A stretch of DNA of 64,000 bases from Protonemura montana (GCA_947568835.1 OX387604.1:24457076-24521075); one strand, 5' to 3'; counted from the stretch's first letter, positions 25,501-37,300 are shown. Numbers and translations: made by a program. The notes: generated from the sequence alone by a model not told the origin.

Positions 25501-28500
25501 AACGCCGATTTGTTCAGGATTTTATTTCAGAAAATACAAAATTTGTTCGTTTTTTAGTTGTTGACCCTGATTATTTTATTTAGATGCATTTAGGATGCTT
25601 GAACTAGATAATTGTTATAATTTTGTGTGGTTGTTTTGTTATCGGAAAACTGTCAGGACTGCTCTTACCCTTGAAAAAGTAACAGGTACAAGCTACGAAA
25701 TGTTGGGAAATTTAGTTGTTCTTTACTTAGCATTCAAAACCCAGTTCAAATAGTTTTTGTCAAAACTAGTGCTAAGGTTATATCAAGTAGACATGAGTCT
25801 AAAAACAATCATTGGCAGGGCTGGTCATTGAAGCAACATTTCATATCTGAACATCTATTCATAGCATATTGGTTTTTAGTTAACAGGAGCTTATAATGGT
25901 AATGCTAATACGGTGACAAAAGGCTGGATATTTGTTGTGGTGTAGAAGGAAAAATAGAAATGGAGCTCAACTTACCAAATAGAAACATTGGCATCACGTG
26001 GTGTACTTGTGAAGAACTTTCTTAAATTTTCGAGAATTTAAATGTTCTGGCGAGCCGTGAAGAGATTGCCGTCGCCAGCTAGACTAGAAATTTGCTGAAC
26101 GTTTTCAACTTCCTTGGCTGAAACCACGTCTGATTTTAAGCAACCGATGCAGTTTCATTGTAATTAATTAGAACAGGTAGCCTTTTTTGAACCAACAGAG
26201 GTCAAATAGATTTTTTTATAATATTATGCTCTCCCAGGACAGATATGAATTATTTGCACGTTCTGTGTTCATCTTGCCATTCTATAGACAACTCAGCCTC
26301 CACAAAAACTTACTCCCATGTACAATGCCGTTCTCATGTTAGGTACTTTTTAGGTGAACATTAGGACATACGAAGCAGATCGCCTATCAAGAGATAGTTT
26401 TCTGTCATTTGCCATGACTTGAATGTCATGTCATACTCTTAGTATAACTATGTGTCCAGATTTTCTATGTTTTGTGAATAGAATGAGAACATGCAACTTC
26501 TCCTTGGACTGCAAAAATTCAAGGTCAAGATCATGGCAATGGCTATAACCTGTGCTATAACTATCTATTACGACCTATCTGCAAGCCTTCAATACTTTTT
26601 GTGGATCCCAATACTATGTGCCCAGTTTCCAAATTCCTGAACGTAAAAAAAAGGCTGCAACAATGTGTTTTATTTTGCAGTTTCCCCTTGTTCACCGCCA
26701 TTCACGAAATTTGCAAGGGAACAATCCCTCCCAGTGAGATGATCGCTAGAATCCGCGTTCATCCAGAACACACGTAAGTGGCTTAGCTGAAAGTTGCGTG
26801 CTGAAGGATGCTGCTTCCATGCCATCCTGTCCATTAAATACGAGAGTTGGTAGTTAGTTTTACAGCTATCCTTGCCAACAGACTTATAACAGCATGTCTA
26901 GTACGACCCTTTGATAAACAAGATGTGTTAGCAAAAATTACTTTGATAAATGTCTCATTGATTGAATGCCCCAAATTTGTATACTAGATGGATAAGAATG
27001 TTAAATCTAGGTACTTTTGTTGTTTGAAGGTGCATTATTGATTTTATGTTTTTCATATTCTGTTTTTCCTTGTGGAATGATTTGCAGCTGTGTTCCTCAA
27101 TGTCTGTTTTCAGTCCCTTTTTTGGACTATGTTCCATTGCCAATATTCCTGTCAAAAGTTACAATTTTTTTTATAGACTTTTCTACTTTGTTTCCTGCAT
27201 CGTACTTGCTATCATATGTTTGTTTGTTTCATTATTGCCTGAAGTTCTTTCTTGTGTTATGATTTTAGCAAATATTGGCCAGAACACAATCACTTGTGTT
27301 GGTTGTACTTAAAACTCGCTAGTCTTTTGCATATGGCCATATTTTTGATGGCATTGTGTAGCGCAGCTTGCTCGGTCTCTTGTCTACCTGCAGACATATT
27401 GTATTCTGGTTGACACATATTAACACGAATGTACTGTGGTACCTCTCCATATCAGAGTTCAGCTTTCGATAAAAGGCATTGTTCATCACTATCGTTGTTT
27501 AGATTAATTACTGTAATAATTATATTTGCTGTTTCAACTATGATTATCAGCTGGTTATTAATTTTGGCCCGGCTTCTAAAACCTTGCTTACACCAATTCT
27601 GAGATGTTAAAGCTTCATTTTTAATGCCAAATCAAATAATTTCTTTGACAATAAACATCTAGTCAATGCTGAATGCCTGTCATGCATTCGGGGCATGAGC
27701 CAGGAGGGTAGATAGCATGACTAATTATTTTTTTACTGTTAGTATTTGTTTGAACAACTCTAGTTGGTAACACTAAAGTGAAGTGCGCTATAGTAACACC
27801 TCTTGTCTCAGCTTGTTGGTGTCTAAGAACGAGTTAGTTCAAATCCTGTTAGGGCTGCAGGAGTGATTGTTTATTGTGGTGCGTATGAGATGACCTTGTT
27901 CGTTGTTTACCTTTGGCCACATAATTGTTACCTAGATTGTTTGTTATCTACTTCGTAAGTAAATAATATATATATACATAACCAAATGTTTAAAAAGTAA
28001 ATTTTGAAAACTTGTAAGTTAACATGATCCTCAAGAAAATACAGATAAATGCCAACAATCGCAACCCTGGAATCTGTTTTCATTGAATCCAATCTCTTCT
28101 CATCCATGCTTTGCTTTCTTGCATTTTGTGTTAAGTGAAGACTTGCATTGTGATGTTGAGCACACAAATTAATAATTCTTTGTATATTGGGATATTTTAT
28201 TGTGCATTCCTCGTTTTGTTTGCATCATGTTGCATCTGTTGGTTCCAGCACTCGCCGTTGGTTTGAAAACTTGTTGGGATGCACGTCTAGTGTAGAATGT
28301 CGGCATGGGCTAAACCTGGTCTCCAAACTGCCTCCTGAGTAGCACCATCCTCTCCACGACTAGACACTCCAAACAAGCTCAATGTACTATGCTTATGCTG
28401 CACATGCTCATAGATTAATTTGTAGAAAATGTTCATATTAACATCAATCTAAAACTGTAACATTTTTTCCTTACTGACCACCTGATGGTTGTTTAACACT

Positions 28501-28672
28501 TGTATTATCTTTGATTAAAAATACAGTTTTGTTGCACCGGATGAAAGCACTGTACCTGGTTGTGTGTTTTCAATTGTGCTGTTTTTTATACTTTTTATAA
28601 CGTATCATTAAGACTTCCTGTTTCTATTTTAGGAGCATGAGAAAGGGAGTTCCAGCAAGATCCTCGCTTTAA
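22577..28672 (+). CDS. Gpdh1: Glycerol-3-phosphate dehydrogenase [NAD+], cytosolic
   Basis: The enzyme interconverts dihydroxyacetone phosphate and glycerol 3-phosphate using NADH/NAD+, in the cytosol and as part of the glycerophosphate shuttle. Exons: 22577-22635, 23000-23177, 23383-23523, 23838-24092, 24417-24647, 24724-24830, 26681-26774, then alternative 3' ends. The first seven give 1065 nt, exactly 355 codons. The NAD-binding loop GSGNWGSAIAK is split by intron 1. Other hallmarks are [30 protein letters not shown]-type [44 protein letters not shown] (catalytic Lys region) and CYGGRNRRV. The sixth intron contains a large foldback element. At the end of exon 7 the frame leaves the conserved 'R-x-HPEH-x' ending: the expected HPEHT is present but in the +1 frame, because of one extra base (CC at 26760-26761). 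This may be a sequence error or a real change. Confidence 0.95.
25051..25760. repeat. Large foldback element (~295-bp arms) in Gpdh1 intron 6
   Basis: The left arm is 25051-25346 and the right arm 25470-25760; they are near-perfect reverse complements with scattered mismatches. The loop is about 123 bases. Example pair: TTTCGTAGCTTGTACCTGTT (near 25110) and its complement near 25690. The outer ends pair as ACAAGAACTATTTGAA with TTCAAATAGTTTTTGT. There is no coding capacity. The structure fits a foldback or MITE-like element; transcribed, it would form a long hairpin. Confidence 0.93.
27787..27870 (+). repeat. tRNA-like module with B box
   Basis: The stretch TTGTCTCAGCTTGTTGGTGT is followed about 25 bases later by AGTTCAAATCCTG, which resembles a pol III B box and the T arm of a tRNA. 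No full cloverleaf with a paired acceptor stem is apparent, so this is more likely a SINE remnant than a tRNA gene. Confidence 0.35.
28249..28342 (+). CDS. Gpdh1: Candidate alternative terminal exon of Gpdh1
   Basis: A strong acceptor (GGTTCCAG) precedes 28249. Joined to exon 7 in the HPEH frame, it would add about 31 residues starting [10 protein letters not shown] and ending SKLPPE before TAG at 28340-28342. In the frame that exon 7 has as written, it would stop after five codons. Insect Gpdh genes use alternative 3' exons that change the last few residues and the location of the enzyme, which makes this plausible but unproven. Confidence 0.35.
28633..28672 (+). CDS. Gpdh1: Candidate alternative terminal exon of Gpdh1, short
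   Basis: The acceptor TATTTTAG precedes 28633. In the HPEH frame it adds [12 protein letters not shown] and then TAA at 28670-28672; in the frame of exon 7 as written it would read on to TAG at 28693-28695. The ending Ser-Ser-Leu resembles a weak peroxisomal PTS1. The short length fits the tail exons of insect Gpdh. A poly(A) signal AATAAA follows at 29106-29111. Confidence 0.4.
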
Positions 28673-28699
28673 TGTCGTATGCTCGTAACATATAGGAAA

Positions 28700-30235
28700 G
28701 CAAGTTTGCATTCCGTTACAAGTTCACGGCTAAATGATTGAGACTGATCTGTGATTTTGGTTACTGGATAACCATCACTGTCTTATTTTGATTGAAATAC
28801 CGAATTGGTTTGTTGATCAATTTGATGGCTGTATTTTGTGAAATTGTTATTGAACGGCGCCTGGATTTAGAGAGATGGAAACATTCCCTGATATTGCATT
28901 TGGTGGTGGTCCTACCCTAAACTAACTGCTGACCATGCTAGCTGGCATGATTACTTCAAGAATGTACCCGTTTTTTTTTGCATGATGGCATATTCAAAAA
29001 TATCAACTAGTTTTAGGTTAATGTGTGTACTAGTTTTCAAATACATACTTGTTTGCAAAGAAGCTTTATTACTGGACTTATAGGAAATGTAATGCATTTA
29101 TTATGAATAAATTGTCGTAATGACAAAGAGTATATCATTGTATGCACAATAATGTTATGTGCATTCTTTTGCAGTGTGAGATGTGAATCTGCCAAGTAAA
29201 TGGTTCTCATCTATCACCTAGAGCAATTAGCCATACAATTTTAGGCAATCGAAGATTTTTTATTATACATGGCCTAAGCCCAATCTGATTTTTGAGCTGT
29301 AATTCTTTGTTTGAAAGTGGCTAAATGCAGGCTCAGCCTCACTTCAGAGCGATCTTACTGCCGTTAGTATTAGAAAATACAATTTCATTTGTTTCCTCTT
29401 CATTTTCTAGCAATGGTCGTTATATTGACTTTGTGTAAAAATATGCAATTCTGTAAGTGTTCTTAACTGATTTGCTATGTTGTTAATTGGCGATATTAAT
29501 ATTAATAGATATTAAAACAAAGTAACTGTTTTGATCCACAATACCTTATCACATTTTATTGCTTCTTCTATTCCATCATTTTCCAGCAAGGTTTGCTTAA
29601 CAAAATACTATTGGAACCCTGCCACCCTGCCCTAACCCATATGATGGACAGACTTTCTTGGTAGCATCTCCAAACTTGACAAGAGATATTTTATGCACCC
29701 TGGTACACCCATAAACATGCAAAGTACTAAAAGTAACCATGACAATTTTTTACTTACAAATTTACTTACCAAAAACAATGTCAGACCTCACAGCCTGAAA
29801 GGCATATCATACAGGTCAACATTTAAAGGCAATTTTTGCCCCAGGAATTGACATCAGGTTATTTTTTCCCAAACTGCTAAGTAGTGATTGTGTAGTGTGG
29901 AGAACACTTAAATCAATTAAATATTATGTGCCGAGACTGCACATTCTGTTCTACTCCAACTCCTTCGGTATCGTCACCTTGCGATTTCTGTCAGCAGCTG
30001 TGTGACCCCTCCCTTGTTGAGGCCACTAATCTAGTCCAAGAGCTTTTGTAATGAAAACCACGCGCCAATGCGGTGATAGCATGATCATCAGAGCTGGATA
30101 TACTTTTTTTTTTCAAATGGATGTTTACAATCTAGACACTTAATTCTAATGATCACTTCCAAGATATCCTTTTATGTCATGTGTATCTAATTGTGTGTAC
30201 TCTACACAAAAATTACGGACTTATAGAATTGTGAG
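28700..30235. other. Gpdh1 3' flank, no gene seen
   Basis: The stretch is AT-rich with no open frame of note. AATAAA at 29106-29111 could end the longest Gpdh1 transcripts. Nothing else was recognised before the LINE fragment. Confidence 0.5.
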
Positions 30236-31090
30236 TTACTACAAAGAGACCTAAATAACATATGCAATTGGGTAGATAAAAAAAATGTAGCTAAATGAAA
30301 GTAAAAGTAAATTAATAAAATTTACAAACAAACGCCCTCCAAACCTACCAAATTTCACATATACCCTAAACTCCACACCACCAGCAAGGGTTGAAGATGT
30401 TAAATATCTGAGGGTAAATAGCAAACTAAGCTGGAGGCTGCTAATAGAAAAAATAGTAAAAAAAGGAACAAATAGCCTCAATTCTGTGATGAGGAACATT
30501 CAGGGAAGCAGTAGAGAAATAAAAGACATGGCCTACAAGTTCCTATTCAGGCCAATTCTAGAGTATGCCAGCACTAGCAGGGACCCTCACAAAAAATCCT
30601 TAATAGATCTGGGTGAAAAGGTGCAAAGACGAGCAGCCAGAAAAGTGCTAAACAAGTTTGAAAGAGAGCAAAGTCCCACTGATATGATAGAGGAGCTGAA
30701 GGGGGACACCCTGAAAAAACGCTGGAAACTCGCTGGTCTTGTCGAAATGTTCCACATAGTCACAGGGAAGGAGGCATACAGAGATATGCAAAAATATACA
30801 AAAGCCTACAACACAAACGTGGGGAGATACTCTTTTATTAGGCAAACTTTCCTGGGATGGAAACACACTACACAGGACCACAACATACTACCCTAAAAAG
30901 TAGAAGAGTTCAAACTATTTTTTAAGATTAAGTAAATAAATGTTACTTATTAGTACTACTCATTAAAGATATGTCTATAATAATTGCATTAAGATGATAA
31001 GTGGAAATGGTAACTGATATGTGGTAATTAGTGATATATATTGTAATGAGGTAGCATTGCCTAAAACAATAAGGCAATCATTATATTATA
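30236..31090 (+). mobile_element. 5'-truncated non-LTR retrotransposon (Jockey/CR1-like RT end)
   Basis: The fragment starts with a sequence reading LQRDLNNICNWVDK, which matches the late part of a LINE reverse transcriptase. Stops and shifts occur over the next 80 bases. A long frame then reads VEDVKYLRVNSKLSWR, then MRNIQGSSREIKDMAYK, FRPILEYAS and EKVQRRAARKV, ending at 30894-30896. These are typical of the segment after the catalytic RT motifs. The element is dead: its 5' part, the endonuclease and the catalytic RT core are missing. The 3' end carries a short inverted motif (GCCTAAAACAATAAGGC) and then a (TA)-rich tail near 31085. Confidence 0.85.
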
Positions 31091-31309
31091 TATATATTTA
31101 TTATATTATAATTATTTACATTTCTTCTGTTTCGATTCTGTCATGACGTTAGCAGCAAATGATCATAGATTTAACTCTGGATCGATTTGTTTACTGGTCT
31201 GTCTGAAGATGTTAAGGTCTAGAGTAGGGGATTGGAGATAGGATAAATTCAATTCGAGTACACTAGAGCACACACAAGATCGGTTGTTTAAAGATTCTTG
31301 TTTTCTTTA

Positions 31310-31990
31310 ATGTCTCCTCATAAAAGCCCAAATCCGCTAACAATTGATGATAGAGAAGTGAAGCTGGAAAAATGTCCAACTAAACTAGAAAACAAACCCA
31401 GGACTTGCCAGTTGGGTGTCCAGGATAGCTCTGGAAAAATGCGGAAAATCTTGCAACTACTGTTTATCTCTCAAACTCTCATAGATTGAAACGAGATTCT
31501 GAGAAAAGTTTGCTGCCGGTGGCGTTGAGTGAGCACACGCTTTTTGTTGCTAACTTCTTGTCCGTGGACCTTCTTCTCCTTCTAGAGATTCCTTTTCTCA
31601 CTGCATGCTCACCATGGACCTCACAAAATGAATTTACAGGCCATGAGGTACCCATGCGTTTATTTAAAAAACTGACAACTCAAAAACATCCAGGCTTTTT
31701 CAACGTTTTTCCAATTACAGAAATGAATATTAGTAGGAAATACTTTCATTTTTCGCTTACGAGCCGGTGGATAGTCATCTTCATCTTGACAAGAAGGAGA
31801 TCAGTGAGCAGCAATTGGTGTTCTAGTGGTTGGTAAGTTGACTTTTTACTTATTGCTTGTTGCTGAGTTGACCTACAAATTTCAGTTTATTTTAGAAAGT
31901 GCAGTTTTTTTATTAATGTATCCAACTAACACAAGTAGCAGCCCAGGAATGCCGAAATGGGGCACAACCCTGTCCTCGATGATTCCAGGC
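31310..31990 (+). other. Possible small gene, unproven
   Basis: Three adjacent frames look more protein-like than chance but do not join cleanly. The first runs from ATG at 31310 and is charged (DDREVKLEKCPTKLE). The second, from 31486, contains HEVPMRLFKKLTTQKHPG. The third ends near 31988 with GMPKWGTTLSSMIPGYTWYW. Possible splice sites exist (GGTAAGT at about 31832, TTTATTTTAG before 31897). I recognise no family. It may be a lineage-specific gene, a decayed gene or noise. Confidence 0.2.
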
Positions 31991-32837
31991 TATACCTGGT
32001 ACTGGTAGCTTATGTCAATATAAAATACAGAATTGAAAACATATATATTTTTTTTGCACCTTTTCAAAAATGAGTTGCAATATACAGGAGACGAATAGTA
32101 GTAGTATTGTAGGCCCTTTCTCAGTGCTCTGGAAATATATCAAGTGTTTATAAAAAAGCCTTGGAACCAATGCTGCCAAATTTGTGAGTATTAGATTTTG
32201 ATGACTTAATTTGGGTTTAAACACTATTTCTGAGTGTTTACTATAATATTACTACGCCAACATCACACTGATTAGACTCATTCTCTCTTACCAGCCGGCT
32301 GGGAATTATCACATATTATTTATGTAAAGAGCAAAGACAACCCCCACATTGACTGCTGCACCAACACATTTTTAGGAGCCTTTTTGCATATATTATAGAC
32401 GGCCCATCTTCTGGACAAGACCCGTTGTCTTTTTGGGCCAGGTTTCAAAGAGTCTTAGAGATTTTCTTGGAGATAATAGTTTTTGGGAATGTATGTAAAA
32501 TATATACAAATAAAAGAAAAATATGTAAGAAATACTAAAAAGGAAGAACTTGTGACCAAACCGAGATACGAACAGGTTCCTGGTTAGGTTCCCGGTTTGA
32601 TTACACTTTTTTCCTTCCAGTTTTCCTTCTATCCACTGCTCACAGCTTAAAACTCGCGTGAGCATACACCAGAAAAACAAAAATCTAGCAGCAAAAATAT
32701 GTTTATTGATATTGTGATAATGATTAAATCATTACAATTTAAAATTAAAAATTTAGACTGCCATTCTTTGAAAATGCAGTTATTTATTTGGATTTGAACC
32801 ATTCAGGTAATCTTTGTTGTAGATTTTCCTACAGCCT
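31991..32837. other. No recognisable gene
   Basis: The stretch is AT-rich. TTTATT at 32783-32788 is a fitting poly(A) signal for the minus-strand gene that ends at 32838. The 95-codon minus frame at 32393-32680 has no domain and includes a long aromatic run from AT-rich sequence. Confidence 0.5.
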
Positions 32838-33993
32838 TTATTCAGGCTCATGAACAGTTTTAATCTGTATTTTCTCCGTTTTTAGTGCTTTGCGTAACGC
32901 TTTCTTTTCCTCATGATATGCCCTTTGAGAGGCCCGCAACTCCTTCCGCTTCTTACGGGCAATGCGGTATTTTTTTTTTTCCTGCTTCTCAATTTTTTCC
33001 CTTGCAGTCTGTAAAATAAAAGAAGTCACAATGTTAATATACATTGTGGCCAACGTTTGGTTACAATTTGCATGTGCTGAACACACCAAAGTATTGCAAC
33101 CCTATGGGATCCAGGAATCATTAAGATCTTGTAATTCAGCCAACAATCCACACAGTTTTAAGACAAACCATGAAACACAAAAATTACGAGGAACAAACTT
33201 AACCTATACAACCTATTTTATATAATAAATTCACTACCCATTAAAAATGTAAAAAGACACAATTAAAAAAACAAAGAATTTAACGTTTTTTTTAATACTG
33301 CAAACTATTCACCAATTCCTGGAAAATGTTTGCAACTACCTTTAAAGTGCAGTATCTTTTGAAGAGTTTGGTATTTTAAATAATAACTCACATTTTCCAA
33401 AGCTTGTACCCTTTATCTCTGCTTGTACATTGTAAATACACAAACCTAATAGGGTTCTTTTAAAATCTGTATGTATGTAATTATGTATATTTAATTCTGT
33501 GTTACTCATGTACCTTATCTCCATTTTTTTTCTTTTTCCATGTGTTGTTTTCAGTCTTTTGGAGAGTAATTCTCAGATTGCTGGTGTTTGTTCGTCGGCT
33601 TTTTCGTGGAATAGTAGCTTTCTTGCGCGGAAGGGTATGGCAGACCTCATCACTATAGTAGCAGTAGAAGGTTTCGAGGTCAGGCAGTTTGCCTGGTTCA
33701 GGCAAATGTCCGGCTCGAATTTTGCCCGTGCCATCCCGGTAGCAGGACGGCCCAAATAAAGGTTCTTCTATCTGTCTACGCAATCCACCGTCCTTGTCTT
33801 CAATCTCTTTTACCCGATATCCCAAGAATTCTGGAGATATGGGGTATAGCTTAGTGCGAATGTCTGTACCTCGGACATAGAGGAACTGGCATGCTTTTGG
33901 TAGCTTCCTTCTCACTGGGGTTAAATCCTTTTGATTTCTGGGATTACCTTTGCTTTTTGATAATGAAGAACCCACGCGAATTAGCCCACTCAT
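32838..33993 (-). CDS. Uncharacterised basic protein, 216 residues
   Basis: Two exons, 33993-33514 and 33008-32838, are joined by a GT-AG intron in phase 0 (480 + 171 nt). I chose the start MSGLIRVGSS because it lies within the head-to-head gap; an in-frame upstream ATG at 34056 would add 21 mostly hydrophobic residues. The middle has a distinct, tyrosine- and proline-rich segment (RGTDIRTKLYPISPEFLGY, then FGPSCYRDGTGKIRAGHL and DLETFYCYYSDE). The C-terminal 70 residues are a run of Lys, Arg and Glu predicted to form a charged helix or coiled coil. There is no signal peptide or membrane segment in the shorter form. I do not recognise the family. It shares a short divergent promoter region with Rsu1. 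Confidence 0.65.
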
Positions 33994-34344
33994 GGTTGTG
34001 AACAGAACGAAAAGAGGAAGTCGACAGAACGTTAAACAACTGTAATGGAAAATCACGGCCTAATGAAACCCCAGTTTTCAAATATTTCAAATAGTGGGTA
34101 GCAGATTTGTAAAAATGTTGCATTTCTTTTAAATGTTGTATGTTTCCGTTCAAAATATTTAAAAAAAAATGCTTAAAGTATTGAAATAAGTTTTAATTGT
34201 TATTTTATTTCTAACTCTTTACTCGTAATAGCTCGAAACATCATTTTCCTTTGATACATTTTCAAAATTCACATTTATTGTAGTTCTGTAGTTTGTCGCT
34301 AGGGCTAAGTTAAGAAGCTACTTTCGACTGCAGCAACACCTACA
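33994..34344. promoter_or_regulatory. Divergent promoter region, uncharacterised gene and Rsu1
   Basis: The two start codons are only 351 bases apart, head to head. The region is AT-rich and lacks a clear TATA box. Its promoter role is inferred from geometry. Confidence 0.4.
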
Positions 34345-37300
34345 ATGAACCAGGCTCCAGTATCCTGTATTCCCAGTACGTCAAAGATGTCAAAAGCGAA
34401 GAAGGTTATCGATGAAGCGAGAGAAATCCAAAATCCTGAGCTGGATTTAGCTGATAAGGGAATATCAACATTTGAAGAAATGCCTGGACTCTGTGAGTAC
34501 ACGGTGCCCCATACTCAGGAGAAACTCTGCTTTAATTTCTTGAATGTTACCAAATATGGACAGGGCAAGCACGTGTGGGCGTGCCATTCAGACGTAGCTT
34601 TTCAGCTTGCTATGATCCGTAATATTAGTAATAAGTAATTCCACGATATATTATTATTTTATAACAACATGTCTGTTTTTTTTTTCAGTCAATATGCTCA
34701 ACATCACAAGATTGACTTTGAGTCATAACAGGATTCAAAGTAAGGAATTAACTCGTGTATGTCAGGGAGCTCAAAATTGTAAAGATAAAGGTTAATTTGT
34801 TTATTAATAGCGGATATTTCTGCTTTCAGTTGTTCCTCCAGGACTTGCCAATTTGGTAAATTTGGAGATATTGACTTTGTTCAACAATCAGATTGAGGAG
34901 CTGCCTACTTCACTTTCGTCGATGCCAAAACTGCGGATTCTCAATGTTGGGTAAATGTACACGTAAATTTACCTGCAGCGCTCTTACACTCAACACGATA
35001 ACATTAAATGTGATGGATATGTTGTATTATTATGTTTGTGTATCAATATATCAATTCCATCCCAAAAATTAACTCATTTAGGGAATGAAACCCTTGTCCC
35101 TCAATAACACAAAATTAACTTCTTCTCCAAATAAATGTACATCATTTGTTAAATTGGTTGTGCCAGTCTCAACTTCTAGAAAATCTGTGTTCAAATCCTA
35201 ACATGCACGTACTTAGTATAAAACATGCAGTAAAGCACATGGAATTAACATTCGATAAAGTAATCAACATTGATTCAAAAGACTCCCAGTTACCCAAACG
35301 ATGGTGAGATAATAAGATGTAATTTTCAGTATGAATCGTATTGGAGCATTGCCTCGTGGATTTGGAGCATTCCCGGTTTTGGAAGTACTGGATCTGACTT
35401 ACAATAATCTTGATGAGACAACATTACCTGGAAACTTTTTCATGATGGGTAATTATGTATACATGCATTTGGGGAAATACATTTATTTCTCAACTATAAC
35501 TTGTGAGAAGACATCAATCCCTACTTCTTTATATTTCAGAAACTTTAAGAGCATTATACCTGGGCGACAATGATCTAGAACTTATTCCTCCTGAAATTGG
35601 TCAGCTGAAAAACCTCCAGATTGTGAGTAGTTATTAAATAAATTAGATTAAGATAAGACAGATATAGAATGAGATTAATTAAATTGATATTTTATATCTC
35701 AAATCTTTAGGAATTATTTTTCAAACGGCACTAGGGATTGCACTGGAATGAATGTTAGGGGCTAGGAGAAGAATTATTATCGATAGCAACGATAGAACAA
35801 GAAGCCAAATTTTGGGAAGCCAATTTTGAACATGCACACTGCTATTGACATAAGATGGCATATAGGCTCAAAATTTTAATGGAACCATTCTTATTCCTTG
35901 CGCTTGCAATTGTTGTTCCCATTTGAGACTGTTTGTTGATTATTCCATATTGCGCCATCCATCATCCGCTTCCACTGATGCTCGTTGTGATGACTGTCTG
36001 TGACTTTAATAATTGATAATTAACTAAAAGTCAGTTATGTAATTTTGAATATTTAAGAAACTAGACGGAAAGTACTAAATTGCTTGTAGTGTTTAATATA
36101 CATCAGTTCTCGTGAGATCACCAAAGTTGAGCAACACTGCGCTGAATCTGGTATTGGATAGGTGACCATCATAAATATGACTGGTTTTGTTTTTTAAGAG
36201 AGATTGGAGGAATGAAAGTTAGTATAAAAACTTCATTCGTCTTGATTATCAACCTCTCGACAGCATGGATTTATGGAGGAATCCTGTTGTTTGCGTTGTA
36301 CCGTCCTTTAGAAGGGACATTAAGCCTGTGGTCTCCTAGGTGCTCTTCGACAGTAGACATAGGCTACGAGTCATCACCGGGTCTTCCCTTCTCCCTCCCT
36401 TCTAAGTTCATCATCCACTCATTCACCGACACCATTAGACCAGTGCCATTGTCAAAGCAGTGCGTTGTTAAACCCCAATAATCAATCAACGCATCATCAA
36501 ATAATGCAATAAAACAATGAGTAGCTGGTTATGATTGAATGAGTACAGGGATTTATATTTTTAATATTTATAAGCTAAAATAATGAGATTAACCATTTAA
36601 ATAGCTTGTTGCCTCACCTCACTCCCATTTATTTTTCTCACACAATAAGTTACGTGCACGTTGCTTTGCTCTCTGCGACAGAAACTGACCAATGAAAGTC
36701 AATAAGTACAGCTATGTTATTCACAGTTTTGGTATTTGGCATTTTTTTGACTCGCTCAAATTGATGTCATTACCTTTTGATTGTCAGTTGGTGCTGAGGG
36801 ACAATGACATCATCGAGCTTCCAAAAGAAATTGGTGAACTGACACGCTTGAGGGAGTTGCATATTCAAGGCAACCGGCTCTCTATTCTTCCTCCTGAGCT
36901 TGGTAAGATATTTCAGACTCCTCTTTTTTTTTACGACAAATGGTTTTATACTTTCGAAACATCTATACTGATTTTGTGTTCAGAAAGTTTACCTCTTGAC
37001 TGTTAATGTGAGCCGTTTATTACAAGTACATTTTCAAATACAGATATTAAGAAACTGTGACCTATATAAGTTCCTTAGCCATTCTAGGGTTTTCTGCTTA
37101 AAATTTCTAACACTTTTACGTTTTTTAATTTCTATAGGAATTTGTTCATACAGTTTTTTCTGAGAAACCATAAATTGCGCCTCTATATTTTCGTCCCCAA
37201 CGTTAGTAAACTGCGCCCCTAAAGTCAGCTGATCTAAAATAGTGAGATTCACTGCATCGTATTCTGCGCCTCCATTAACTGCGCCTCTGTCGCCTACTTC

